From NCBI RefSeq assembly GCF_003399625.1, contig NZ_NBXA01000011.1, forward strand, positions 35,818 through 99,817: a stretch of 64,000 nt of DNA, written 5' to 3'. The position numbers and the translations under genes were made by a program. Position 1 is the stretch's first letter, and each line of letters opens with the position of its first letter. Shown piece after piece: positions 49,255 to 57,316 of the stretch. The notes beneath the pieces were generated by a model. That model was not told where the DNA came from, searched no databases, and was given only the letters and a program-made list of their open reading frames with translations. Origin of the DNA: Subtercola boreus. Lineage in GTDB: Bacteria; Actinomycetota; Actinomycetes; Actinomycetales; Microbacteriaceae.

Positions 49255-49811
49255 ACTCTGTCGTCCCTGCCGGTGAGCGCGAGCAGTCGCGACTGCAGGG
49301 GCGCATCTTCGGGCACGGGAACGGGGGAGGCGAAGAGCCCGCTCGCCTCGAGGGTGTCCTTCTGCGGCTCGAACACCGTGTAGACCGCTTCGACGAGCGA
49401 GATGTCGAGCGTGTCCGGGGAGTGGGTGGCGCGGGCGAGATCCCAGGTGTGGATGGTGACGTCGGAGACCTGTTCGCGAAGGTACTCGTGAGCGGGGATG
49501 GTTCCGTAGGAGACATGTACGGGGGTCTCGCTGTCAGCTTTCGACCAGGCTGACGCCGCGGCGGCGGAATACGTGTGCCATTCGGCGATCAGGTCGTCGC
49601 CGAGCCGTTTGATCAGGGGCTTGGCCTCGCGGACGGTCCGGCCGGCCAGCAGAAGAGGCACCCACTGCTGCTCTTCGATGACGTGCTGCACGAGCTGGTG
49701 GGTGTTCCAGTCGGTGTCGGGTGTCGGTGCCGACCAGTCGGTGACGGCAGCGAGGCGCTGACTGAATTCGGTGTGCGCGGTTTCGTGGAGGCTGATCCAG
49801 TCGATGCTCAT
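49251..49811 (-). CDS. DinB-like/maleylpyruvate-isomerase-N-terminal family protein
   Basis: A 186-residue protein of the actinobacterial TIGR03086-like group in the DinB/MDMPI superfamily, four-helix-bundle proteins that may bind a metal and mycothiol-type thiols. Supporting sequence is WNTHQLVQHVIEEQQWVPLLLAG and VSDVTIHTWDLARATH, where the His and the H-x-W-D motif are typical. The biochemical role is not known. The start is ATG 49811 with GGAGACC upstream. It is the first gene of the pair with the SDR, divergent from the GNAT gene. Confidence 0.82.
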   Translation of the reverse strand: MSIDWISLHETAHTEFSQRLAAVTDWSAPTPDTDWNTHQLVQHVIEEQQWVPLLLAGRTVREAKPLIKRLGDDLIAEWHTYSAAAASAWSKADSETPVHVSYGTIPAHEYLREQVSDVTIHTWDLARATHSPDTLDISLVEAVYTVFEPQKDTLEASGLFASPVPVPEDAPLQSRLLALTGRDDRV

Positions 49812-49871
49812 GGTGGGGGTCTCCTTCTTTCTCAAGAGTAAAGCCCCGCACCGACCCGGGCATTCCGCGTG

Positions 49872-49877
49872 TAGCGT
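49872..49877 (+). promoter_or_regulatory. -10 hexamer TAGCGT, leaderless type
   Basis: TAGCGT ends six bases before the GNAT GTG (49884). Confidence 0.45.
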
Positions 49878-49883
49878 CGAGTC

Positions 49884-50384
49884 GTGACTGCCCTGACCCG
49901 TGCTGTGCGAACGGACGACCTGCCCGCGCTCCTCGCGATGAACAACGATGCCGTGCCGGCGGTGAACCACCTCGACGAAGAGGGGCTCGGGAAGCTGGTG
50001 GCGCTCAGCCACCGGGCCGTGGCCGTGGTGCACGAAGGGGATCCCGCCACACCCGTCGGTTTTGCCCTGGCGATGCTGCCCGGTGCGGCCTATGCGAGCG
50101 AGAACTACCGCTGGTTCGAGGCGCGATCCGGGAGCTTCCTCTACGTCGACCGCATTGTCGTGGGAGGCCGAGCGCGGGGACAGGGGCTCGGCCGGGTTCT
50201 CTACGACGACCTCTTCGCCGTGGCCCGTGCGGCACGGTGTGCGGAGATGTTCTGCGAGGTCAACCTCGAGCCCCCGAACCCGGGTTCGCTCGTGTTCCAC
50301 AGCAGGCTCGGTTTTGAACAGCTCGACACCCAGCAGACCAAGGGTGGATCGGTCGTGGTGTCGCTTCTCGGCCGCGCGGTCTAG
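49884..50384 (+). CDS. GNAT-family N-acetyltransferase
   Basis: A 166-residue acetyltransferase of the type seen in predicted GNAT superfamily proteins. The acetyl-CoA loop is DRIVVGGRARGQGLGRVLYDDL (R-x-x-G-x-G/A region, about 92-113), followed by CEVNLEPPNPGSLVFHSRLGFEQL, which supplies the usual late strand and helix. The acceptor is unknown; small-molecule or protein targets are both possible. Start GTG 49884, with TAGCGT six bases upstream and no ribosome site. Confidence 0.88.
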   Translation: MTALTRAVRTDDLPALLAMNNDAVPAVNHLDEEGLGKLVALSHRAVAVVHEGDPATPVGFALAMLPGAAYASENYRWFEARSGSFLYVDRIVVGGRARGQGLGRVLYDDLFAVARAARCAEMFCEVNLEPPNPGSLVFHSRLGFEQLDTQQTKGGSVVVSLLGRAV

Positions 50385-50387
50385 GCT
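50382..50387 (+). promoter_or_regulatory. -10 hexamer TAGGCT, leaderless type
   Basis: TAGGCT overlaps the GNAT stop codon and ends six bases before the DUF427 ATG (50394). Confidence 0.45.
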
Positions 50388-50393
50388 CGGCCC

Positions 50394-50897
50394 ATGCAAC
50401 CACCTCGTTCCCGGAGAGCTGTTCCCGGCCCGGGCCAGGAGTCCGTCTGGGACTATCCCCGGCCACCCCGCGCGGAACCGAGCACCGAACGGATCGTCGT
50501 CACCCTCGGGGGTGAGCGCATCGTCGACACGACGGATTCGATCCGGGTGCTCGAGACGAGTCATCCGCCGGTGTACTACCTGCCGCGGGAGGCTTTCGCG
50601 CCGGGCGTGCTCGTGGATGCCCCGGGTTCGTCGTTCTGCGAGTTCAAGGGCCTGGCCGGCTACCTGAGCGTGCGAGCCGGAGGCGTCGAAGCGGTGGGGG
50701 CGGCGTGGTTCTATCCCAGCCCCTCGGCGGGCTATGAGGCTCTTCGGGGCAGGGTTGCCCTCTACCCGGCGGCGATGGGCGAGTGCACTGTCGACGGCGA
50801 GGTGGTGGTCAGCCAGGAGGGCGACTTCTACGGCGGCTGGATCACCTCGCGGGTCGTCGGCCCCTTCAAGGGAGCGCCGGGCACGCTCGGCTGGTAG
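50394..50897 (+). CDS. DUF427 domain protein
   Basis: A 167-residue cytosolic protein. The DUF427 beta-fold is shown by VTLGGERIVDTTDSIRVLETSHPPVYYLPREAF, SSFCEFKGLAGYLSV, AAWFYPSPSAGYEALRGRVALYP and a terminal DGEVVVSQEGDFYGGWIT. Members are widespread in actinobacteria with no established role. The first 30 residues are Arg/Pro-rich and may not belong to the domain. It ends four bases before the gntR stop on the other strand, with no room for a separate terminator. Confidence 0.88.
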   Translation: MQPPRSRRAVPGPGQESVWDYPRPPRAEPSTERIVVTLGGERIVDTTDSIRVLETSHPPVYYLPREAFAPGVLVDAPGSSFCEFKGLAGYLSVRAGGVEAVGAAWFYPSPSAGYEALRGRVALYPAAMGECTVDGEVVVSQEGDFYGGWITSRVVGPFKGAPGTLGW

Positions 50898-50901
50898 CGC
50901 C

Positions 50902-51642
50902 TCAGAGCGCGGCACCTGGCAGCCCCCTCAGGACGACGAAACCACGGGCCCGGAGGGACTTCGAACGCTCCTCGTCGAGAGACTCGCCGAGTCGTTCCTG
51001 AGTGTTGGAGATGTGCAGGGCCACCAGCCGTGCGGCCTCGGGAGCGTCTCGCGCCTTCAGGGCTTCGACGATGGCCCGGTGTTCGGCGACCGCGAGGGCG
51101 CGGGACTGCTCGGTGCGCACCTCGAGCCACCGGGTGCGGGAGAGCCGTGTCATGGAGTCGACCGTGGAGGCGACCATGAACGGATTCTCGCTGAGCCGCA
51201 CGAGTTCGACATGGAAGTCTGTTCCCATGCGGTGGCCCGCCTCCTGGGAGTCGCGGGGGTCGAAGGAGCTCAACAGCTCGTCGAGCGCGTCGAGGTCTTC
51301 GTTGCTCGCATGCTGGATGGCGAGCCCGGCAGCAGCGCTCTCGACAGCCACCCTCAGCTCGAGCAGCGACTCCACCTCGCCGAGGTCGATCGGAGCCACC
51401 ATCCAGCCCCGTCCGTCGCGCTGCACGAGCCCCTCCGATTCGAGACGCATCAGTGCGGCCCTGACTGGAGTGCGTGACGCCGACAGCTCGGCCTCGAGGC
51501 CCCGCTCCGTGAGGCGTGCCCCGGGAGTCACGTCTAGAGCCAGGATGTTCTGTCGCAGTCGGCTGTAGATCTGCTCTGTCTGCGAGGGGGCCTGCGCTGT
51601 CTGAGAGGGGGCCTGCATTGTCTCGTTCACGAAAATGAGCAT
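50902..51642 (-). CDS. GntR/FadR-family transcriptional regulator (FCD domain)
   Basis: A 246-residue regulator. The N-terminal winged helix is at about 25-85 (IYSRLRQNILALDVTPGARLTERGLEAELSASRTPVRAALMRLE), followed by an all-helical FCD ligand domain (about 95-225) with acidic and His residues (DFHVELVRLSENPF; AEHRAIVEAL) typical of metal-assisted organic-acid binding. A short direct repeat (APSQT twice) lies near the start. ATG 51642 is taken; ATG 51618 is an alternative. It is divergent from an MFS transporter across a duplicated palindrome, so it probably represses itself and that gene. Confidence 0.92.
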   Translation of the reverse strand: MLIFVNETMQAPSQTAQAPSQTEQIYSRLRQNILALDVTPGARLTERGLEAELSASRTPVRAALMRLESEGLVQRDGRGWMVAPIDLGEVESLLELRVAVESAAAGLAIQHASNEDLDALDELLSSFDPRDSQEAGHRMGTDFHVELVRLSENPFMVASTVDSMTRLSRTRWLEVRTEQSRALAVAEHRAIVEALKARDAPEAARLVALHISNTQERLGESLDEERSKSLRARGFVVLRGLPGAAL

Positions 51643-51648
51643 AGCACA

Positions 51649-51673
51649 GTGGTATACCGCTTTGGTATACCAC
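51649..51673. promoter_or_regulatory. Duplicated palindromic operator for the GntR regulator
   Basis: GTGGTATACC-gcttt-GGTATACCAC: a perfect 10-bp inverted repeat with five-base spacer. Each half contains TGGTATACCA-type symmetry, so two GT-AT-AC sites of the GntR/FadR class lie 15 bases apart. It ends directly before TAGAGT (51674-51679), the MFS -10, and starts six bases before the gntR ATG. Confidence 0.8.
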
Positions 51674-51699
51674 TAGAGTGGCAGTGCAGAAAGGACACC

Positions 51700-52977
51700 G
51701 TGACCACCCAGACCACTTCCAGCGCGACCACCTCCAGCACGGCCACCCTCGGTGCCCGCCCCTGGTTGATGCTCGCCCTCGGCCTGCTCGCCCAGGTCGC
51801 CGGCACGATCGTGGTGACCACTCCGGCATTCCTCGTACCCTCGCTGAACGCCGACCGTGGCCTCTCGCTCGCCGAGGCGGGCCTCGTCGTCGCGGCGCCC
51901 TCGGTCGGAATGGTGCTGACGCTCATCCTCTGGGGCGCCCTCGCCGACCGCATCGGCGAGCACTGGGTCATCGCGGCGGGGCTCGCGGTGGCCGCCCTGG
52001 CGGCGCTGGGAGCCCTGCTCGCCGGCGAGCTAGTCGTGACCGGGGTGTTCTTCCTGGTCGCGGGGATGGGTGCGGCCAGTGCCAACGCAGCGGGGGGTCG
52101 CCTCGTCGTGGGCTGGTTCCCACCCGGCCGGCGGGGGCTGGCCATGGGCATTCGCCAGATGGCCCAGCCGCTCGGGGTCGCCGTCGCGGCGATCGTGATC
52201 CCGCCTCTCGCAGCGGCCGACGGGCTGCCCGCTGCGCTGGTGTTCCCGTTCGTCGTCGTCACTCTGGCGGCGCTCGCCGCGGTGGTGTTCATCGTCGACC
52301 CGCCGCGCGGGGCCACAGCAGCTGCGGCCCCGGCCACGGCCGCAGCCGGCGACGACAGCCCTACCGAGCTCGCTCGGGCACGGAGGCTCGCGAACCCCTA
52401 CCGGTCGTCGTCCCTGCTCTGGCAGATCCACTCCGTCTCCGTGCTTCTCGTCGTTCCCCAGTTCGTCGTCTCGACGTTCGCGCTGGTGTGGCTCATCAAC
52501 TCGGAGGGCTGGGAGCCCCTCGTCGCGGGCATCGTCGTCGGGGTCGCCCAGTGCGTGGGGGCGCTCGGGCGCATCGGTGTCGGTGTGGTCTCCGACAGAG
52601 TCGGCAGCCGCATGGGGCCCCTTCGCGTGGTCGCCGCACTCGCCAGCCTCGTCATGGTGCTGCTGGCTCTCACCGACTGGCTGCACCTCTCCGGTTTCGC
52701 CGCAGTCGCGGTCGTGCTGGCGTCTGCCGTCACCGTGGCAGACAACGGCCTCGCCTTCACCGCTGTTGCAGAGATCGCGGGGAGCAGATGGTCGGGCCGC
52801 GCACTCGGCGCCCAGAACACCGCCCAGTTCCTCGCCGCCGCCGCGACGGCGCCCCTGGTCGGTCTGCTGATCGGTGCGATCGGGTTCGCCGCCTCCTTCA
52901 CCGTGGCCGCAGCCCTGCCCCTGGTGGCGCTCCCGCTCATCCCACGGCGACGAATCGACACGGGTGAGAGGCTCTGA
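51700..52977 (+). CDS. MFS transporter
   Basis: A 425-residue twelve-helix major facilitator resembling the NNP/OFA-like or cyanate-type carriers rather than sugar porters. Motif A appears as WGALADRIGEHWVIAAG after helix 2 and again as GVVSDRVGSRMGP after helix 8. A Pro/Ala-rich loop lies mid-protein (ATAAAAPATAAAGDDS). Organic acid import or drug efflux are both possible; control by an FCD-type GntR favours a small organic acid (inference). The start is GTG 51700 with GAAAGGA upstream. Confidence 0.88.
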   Translation: MTTQTTSSATTSSTATLGARPWLMLALGLLAQVAGTIVVTTPAFLVPSLNADRGLSLAEAGLVVAAPSVGMVLTLILWGALADRIGEHWVIAAGLAVAALAALGALLAGELVVTGVFFLVAGMGAASANAAGGRLVVGWFPPGRRGLAMGIRQMAQPLGVAVAAIVIPPLAAADGLPAALVFPFVVVTLAALAAVVFIVDPPRGATAAAAPATAAAGDDSPTELARARRLANPYRSSSLLWQIHSVSVLLVVPQFVVSTFALVWLINSEGWEPLVAGIVVGVAQCVGALGRIGVGVVSDRVGSRMGPLRVVAALASLVMVLLALTDWLHLSGFAAVAVVLASAVTVADNGLAFTAVAEIAGSRWSGRALGAQNTAQFLAAAATAPLVGLLIGAIGFAASFTVAAALPLVALPLIPRRRIDTGERL

Positions 52978-53026
52978 CAGGGCGACGCGGAGCCCGGCAG
53001 GTTCAGGATGCCCTTCCTCCTCGTGG

Positions 53027-53032
53027 TAGCGT
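53027..53032 (+). promoter_or_regulatory. -10 hexamer TAGCGT of the PKS operon, leaderless type
   Basis: TAGCGT ends six bases before the type III PKS ATG (53039). Confidence 0.5.
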
Positions 53033-53038
53033 GCAAAA

Positions 53039-54121
53039 ATGCCACGAATCTCGGGGGTCGCCACGGCCTTCCCGCCCCAGTCGTACAGCCAATCCGAGAT
53101 CACGGACCTTCTGGGACCCCTGATCACCGAGGATCCCTCGAAGCGCGCCCTGCTGAACCGGCTGCACGCCAACAGCAGGGTCAATCGCCGCCACTTGGTG
53201 ATGCCCTACGACTGGTACCGCGAGAGCGACCTGAACTTCACCCTCACCAACAATCTGTTCATCGTGGCGGCAGTGGAGCTGGCCGAGAGGGCCGTCACCG
53301 CGGCCCTCGAGAAGGCGGCGCTCGCACCCGAAGACGTCGACTACATCATCTTCACGTCCGTCACCGGAATCTCCGCCCCTTCGGTCGACGCGCTGCTCGC
53401 CCTCCGCCTCGGATTCCGGTCGGATGTCAAACGTGTTCCGATGTTCGGCCTCGGCTGTGTGGCAGGCGCTGCCGGCATCGCGCGGCTCAACGACTACCTC
53501 CTCGGCCATCCCGATGCGGTCGCCCTTCTCGTCTCGGTGGAACTCTGCTCCCTGACGGTGCAGAGGGGAGACGATTCGATGGCCAACCTCGTCGCGAGCG
53601 GGCTCTTCGGTGACGGTGCCGCCGCCGTGGTCATGGTAGGCGACGAGCGAGCCCGATCCCTGCCGGTGACAGGGCCCGACGTGCTGGATTCGCGCAGCAG
53701 GCTCTATCCCGGCACTGAGAGCGTTCTCGGCTTCAACCCGGGCGAGAGCGGTTTCAGGATCGTCTTGACCGCCGGCGTGGCCGATGTCATCGACGAGCAC
53801 TTCGACTCCGACGTGGTCGGTTTCCTCGAAGAGCATGGCTGCGCTGTCGACGACATCGACGTCTGGCTGGCGCATCCCGGCGGCCCGCGCGTGCTGCAGT
53901 CCTTCGCGTCGGCCCTCTCGCTGCCCGAGGGCGCTCTCGACGTCAGCTGGGAGTCGATGGCGGAGAAGGGCAACATGTCATCGGCATCCATCCTCGACGT
54001 GCTCTCCATGACGCTCGATCGGGACGCTTTCGAACCGGGAGACCTCGGGCTGTTGTTCGCCCTCGGGCCCGGCGTCTGCGCCGAGATCGTGCTTCTCCAG
54101 TGGCCGGAAGCGCACAGCTGA
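53039..54121 (+). CDS. Type III polyketide synthase
   Basis: A 360-residue chalcone/stilbene-synthase-like homodimeric enzyme extending an acyl-CoA with malonyl-CoA. The catalytic triad is complete: C140 (FGLGCVAGAAG), H279 (WLAHPGGPRV) and N312 (EKGNMSSAS). YIIFTSVTGISAPSVDALL and LLFALGPGVCAEIVLL are also typical. With the downstream methyltransferase and FAD enzyme it mirrors the Streptomyces srsABC order, where SrsA makes alkylresorcinols from fatty acyl starters; product identity here is inference. Start ATG 53039, leaderless. Confidence 0.95.
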   Translation: MPRISGVATAFPPQSYSQSEITDLLGPLITEDPSKRALLNRLHANSRVNRRHLVMPYDWYRESDLNFTLTNNLFIVAAVELAERAVTAALEKAALAPEDVDYIIFTSVTGISAPSVDALLALRLGFRSDVKRVPMFGLGCVAGAAGIARLNDYLLGHPDAVALLVSVELCSLTVQRGDDSMANLVASGLFGDGAAAVVMVGDERARSLPVTGPDVLDSRSRLYPGTESVLGFNPGESGFRIVLTAGVADVIDEHFDSDVVGFLEEHGCAVDDIDVWLAHPGGPRVLQSFASALSLPEGALDVSWESMAEKGNMSSASILDVLSMTLDRDAFEPGDLGLLFALGPGVCAEIVLLQWPEAHS

Positions 54122-54152
54122 TGCCGGCCGCGCGAGCTGCCGAGGCTGGCTG

Positions 54153-54686
54153 ATGCTGTTCTACGCCGCCCTGATCCTCGCCACCGGGGTCGAGCGTCTG
54201 GTGGAACTCCGGGTCTCCACCCGGAATGCCGGTTGGGCGTTCGCCCGCGGCGGGGTGGAGTTCGGCCGCAACCACTTCCCGTTCATGGTGAGCCTGCACA
54301 CGGGCATGCTGCTGGCGTGCCTGCTCGAAGTGTTCCTGCTGCAGCGTGTCTTCGTGCCGTGGCTCGGCTGGCCGATGCTGGTCGCAGCTCTCGCCTGCCA
54401 GGCGCTTCGGTGGTGGTGCATCGGCGCCCTCGGGCCCCGCTGGAACACTCGCGTGATCATCGTTCCGGGGCTCCCCCTGGTCAGCAGGGGGCCCTACCGC
54501 GTGTTGAGACACCCGAACTATGTCGCCGTCGTCGCCGAGGGCGTCGCCCTCCCGCTGGTGTACTCCGCATGGATCACGGCGCTGGTGTTCACCGTCGTGA
54601 ATCTCGTTCTGCTGCTGCGCTTCCGCATCCCTGTCGAGGAGGAGGCCCTCGAGTTCGGGCTGGCCCAGACCGTACGGCACGCCTGA
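54153..54686 (+). CDS. Isoprenylcysteine-methyltransferase-like membrane methyltransferase
   Basis: A 177-residue integral membrane protein with four or five helices. The C-terminal ICMT/phospholipid-methyltransferase signature is RGPYRVLRHPNYVAVVAEGVALPL, where the His-Pro-Asn-Tyr and later Glu (RIPVEEEAL) bind S-adenosylmethionine. In phenolic lipid clusters such proteins (SrsB in Streptomyces griseus) O-methylate the alkylresorcinol, which matches its place 31 bases after the PKS. The start is ATG 54153. Confidence 0.9.
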   Translation: MLFYAALILATGVERLVELRVSTRNAGWAFARGGVEFGRNHFPFMVSLHTGMLLACLLEVFLLQRVFVPWLGWPMLVAALACQALRWWCIGALGPRWNTRVIIVPGLPLVSRGPYRVLRHPNYVAVVAEGVALPLVYSAWITALVFTVVNLVLLLRFRIPVEEEALEFGLAQTVRHA

Positions 54687-54696
54687 ACGGCCTGGC

Positions 54697-55791
54697 ATGG
54701 AGAACCCGGATGTGCTCGTGGTCGGCGGCGGACCGGTCGGCCTGGCCACAGCGATCGGCGCCCGGCGCAGAGGCCTGCGGGTGCTCGTCGTGGAACCGCG
54801 TCCGGGGCCGATCGACAAGGCGTGCGGCGAGGGCCTGATGCCGGGAGCGCTCGCCGAACTCGACCGGCTCGGGGTGCGTCCGCACGGGCATCCGATTGCC
54901 GGCATCGGCTATCACGACGGTTCGCATGAAGCCGATCACCGGTTCCGCGGTTCGCCCGGGCTGGGGGTCCGTCGTACCGAGCTCTCCCGCGCGCTGAACG
55001 AGCAGGCGGCTCTCTCGGGGGTCGGCGTTCACGAGGGTCGGGTCGTGGGTGTGACGCAGGATGCCCGGGGGGTTGATGCGGCGCTGGCCGACGGTTCGAG
55101 CATCCGGTGCCGGTGGCTGGTCGGATGCGACGGCCTGCACTCCGGCGTGCGGCGCCTCGCCGGGCTCGAAGCCGTTGCCCCGCGAGGGGGTGCGGCGAGA
55201 CGGTACGGCCTCCGCCGGCACTTTCGCCGGGCGCCGTGGAGCGATGTCGTCGAGGTGTTCTTCAGCGGCACGGCGGAGGTCTACGTGACCCCGGTCGACG
55301 ACGAACTGGTCGGTGTCGCGATGCTCGGGCCGCGCGGCATGGTGTTCGCTGAGGAGATCGCCCGGATCCCGCTGCTGGCCGAATTCCTCCGCGGAGCCGA
55401 ACCGGCCAGCCCGCTCTCCGGCGCCGGGCCGCTCCGCCAGCGCGTGCGGGCGCACGCCTCGGGCCGCGTGCTGCTCGTCGGGGATGCCTCCGGTTACCTC
55501 GACGCGCTCACGGGTGAGGGCATGCGCGTCGGCTTCGCCCAGGCCGCCGCCGCCGTCCGCGTCATCTCCGGTGCCGTCGACTCGCCGCTCGCCGAGACGT
55601 GGGGGTGGAATGTGGGCGCGCGCGCGGCGGCATCGTACGAGCGGGAGTGGCATCGGGCATCCGGTTCCGCCAACCGGTTCACGGCGGGCCTGCTGCTCGC
55701 TTCGCAGTCGCCGGTTCGCCGGATGATCGTTCCGATCGCCGAGCGGATGCCCGGGCTGTTCTCGGCGGCAGTCGAGGTCATCGCACGCTGA
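54697..55791 (+). CDS. FAD-dependent monooxygenase
   Basis: A 364-residue group A flavoprotein related to UbiH and geranylgeranyl reductases. Seen are the dinucleotide fold VLVVGGGPVGLATAIGARRRG, ACGEGLMPGAL, the DG motif LVGCDGLHSGVRRL and the FAD-binding GRVLLVGDASGYLDALTGEGM. It follows the methyltransferase by ten bases and corresponds in position to SrsC, which hydroxylates alkylresorcinol methyl ethers towards quinones. A role in the same pathway is likely but not proven. Start ATG 54697. Confidence 0.9.
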   Translation: MENPDVLVVGGGPVGLATAIGARRRGLRVLVVEPRPGPIDKACGEGLMPGALAELDRLGVRPHGHPIAGIGYHDGSHEADHRFRGSPGLGVRRTELSRALNEQAALSGVGVHEGRVVGVTQDARGVDAALADGSSIRCRWLVGCDGLHSGVRRLAGLEAVAPRGGAARRYGLRRHFRRAPWSDVVEVFFSGTAEVYVTPVDDELVGVAMLGPRGMVFAEEIARIPLLAEFLRGAEPASPLSGAGPLRQRVRAHASGRVLLVGDASGYLDALTGEGMRVGFAQAAAAVRVISGAVDSPLAETWGWNVGARAAASYEREWHRASGSANRFTAGLLLASQSPVRRMIVPIAERMPGLFSAAVEVIAR

Positions 55792-55868
55792 AGTCGGCGA
55801 CCCCGAGACTACTGGGAGTCGTTCGTCAAGGGTGCCTTGCTCATCTGGGGCCGGGAGACACTGGAGGG

Positions 55869-56804
55869 GTGAACATCTTTCCCCAGGCCATGCGCGATCG
55901 GTTGCGTTCGACCTTCACCAACCAGCCCGAAGGCCAGCCCGACTGGGTGCTCGCACTCGAACAGGGTGACGACGCAGGATTCTTCGCGCCCGACTCCGCC
56001 ACGTGGGCGGTGCACGGGCAGACCGCCACGATCGTCGCCGGTGTGCGGGCCCTGCTGATGCAGGCGCTTCATCCGGGAGCCATGGCCGGGGTGCACGACT
56101 GGTCGCGCTACAAGGAGGATCCGCTGGGGCGGCTGGCCGGCACGATCCGCTGGATCTTCACCGTCAGCTACGCCGACACCGCCACGGCCGTCTCGACGTC
56201 GAACTGGGTGCTCAGACTCCATGAGAAGGTGCACGGCACCTACCTCGACGCGAACGGTGTGGAGAAGCCGTATTCGGCGAACGATCCAGAACTGCTGTCG
56301 TGGGTGCACCTGGCATTCACCGACTCGTTCCTGGCGACGGCGAAGCTCTGGAGCACTCCTATTCCCGGTGGCCCCGATGCGTACGTGCGGGAGTGGGCGA
56401 AGGCGGGGGAGTTGATGGGCGTGCCGAATCCGCCCCGGTCGGAGGCTGAGCTCGCCGCTCAGCTGCGGGCGTTCCACGACGCCGGAGTGCTGAAGAGCGA
56501 CGAACGCGTTGCCGAGGCGCTGAGGTTCATCCGGCGCCCACCGCTCGGCAAGGGGATGATGCCCGGCTACGCGGTGCTCTTCAACGGTGCTGTGTCGTCG
56601 ATTCCGCCGCTCTACCGCGACATGCTCGGGCTTCAGCCGGCGCGCCTCGGACCGCTGCGTCTGCCCGCCCGCCAGTCGACGGCGATGGTGCTCGGCATCA
56701 TCGGGAACATGCTCGGGCACGACGAGCCGAGCGCGACCCAGGCTCGGAAGCGCCTCGCCCGCCTCGCTGCCTCCGCCTCGCGCTCCAGCCGCGCGGGCGC
56801 GTAG
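55869..56804 (+). CDS. MpaB/DUF2236 family oxygenase-like protein
   Basis: A 311-residue mostly helical protein of the DUF2236 group (latex-clearing protein and MpaB relatives, where studied members bind heme b). Typical sequence includes ALLMQALHPGAMAGVHDWSRY, RLAGTIRWIFTVSYADTATA, LHEKVHGTY and LLSWVHLAFTDSFL; the several conserved histidines are candidate heme or metal ligands. Substrate unknown. Start GTG 55869: GACACT (55857-55862) ends six bases before it. It lies just after the PKS set, but its own promoter argues for independence. Confidence 0.85.
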   Translation: MNIFPQAMRDRLRSTFTNQPEGQPDWVLALEQGDDAGFFAPDSATWAVHGQTATIVAGVRALLMQALHPGAMAGVHDWSRYKEDPLGRLAGTIRWIFTVSYADTATAVSTSNWVLRLHEKVHGTYLDANGVEKPYSANDPELLSWVHLAFTDSFLATAKLWSTPIPGGPDAYVREWAKAGELMGVPNPPRSEAELAAQLRAFHDAGVLKSDERVAEALRFIRRPPLGKGMMPGYAVLFNGAVSSIPPLYRDMLGLQPARLGPLRLPARQSTAMVLGIIGNMLGHDEPSATQARKRLARLAASASRSSRAGA

Positions 56805-56929
56805 CCACGCAGCGCGTTCCGCGCCCCGCCGCCCGCGTTCCGCGTTCCCCGCCGCGCCCGGCGCCCCGCGCCCGCCGCTTCACGCCCTGCCGCTTCACGC
56901 CCCGCCGCCGTTTTTTCGTTCCGCCGCAG

Positions 56930-56973
56930 TTTGTCGCTTCCGCGCATGCGCGCGCAGGCGCGGAAGCGACAAA
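56930..56973. terminator. 16-bp perfect inverted repeat (element D)
   Basis: TTTGTCGCTTCCGCGC (56930-56945) and its exact complement (56958-56973) enclose a 12-base GC loop; imperfect pairing extends seven bases outward. It lies in the 267-base gap between the convergent MpaB-like gene and the small membrane gene, the rest of which is GC-rich and apparently non-coding. Confidence 0.75.
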
Positions 56974-57071
56974 CGGTGGCAGAACCGGATGAAAGGTCGG
57001 GCGGGGCGGGGAGCAGGAGGGGCAGCGCGCAGAGTGGGGCGGGGCGGCGCGCGGCGTCCGGCGCGCGGCGG

Positions 57072-57308
57072 CTAGCGGAACCGCATGGTGGGCGGCAGGG
57101 GCTTCGGGGGCTCCGAGAGCTTGCGGATGCGCCGCCGCTCGAGTCGCGCCGAGACCACCATGACCGCGGCGAAGACGATTCCGGCGAGCATCACGATCAA
57201 CAGGGGCGTGCCGTAGGCGCCGTGGGTGAGCGCACTCGCGACGGCCGCCGCAACGGTGATGAACGACCCGAGCAGGCCGAGCAGCGAGAAACGTGTGGCG
57301 CGATCCAT
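57072..57308 (-). CDS. Small two-helix membrane protein
   Basis: 78 residues: two membrane helices (about 8-29 and 33-55; FSLLGLLGSFITVAAAVASAL, LLIVMLAGIVFAAVMVVS) and a basic, proline-rich tail (RLERRRIRKLSEPPKPLPPTM). No family recognised. The start is ATG 57308; TAGGGT (57319-57314 on this strand) ends five bases before it, fitting leaderless expression. It is followed downstream only by element D and is preceded by the aldo/keto reductase on the same strand, eight bases away. Confidence 0.7.
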   Translation of the reverse strand: MDRATRFSLLGLLGSFITVAAAVASALTHGAYGTPLLIVMLAGIVFAAVMVVSARLERRRIRKLSEPPKPLPPTMRFR

Positions 57309-57316
57309 CCGGGACC

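Noticed and set aside
49812..50915. A long N-terminal extension of the DinB-like protein
   Set aside because: It runs antisense through the GNAT and DUF427 genes; the family N-terminus and GGAG site are at ATG 49811.
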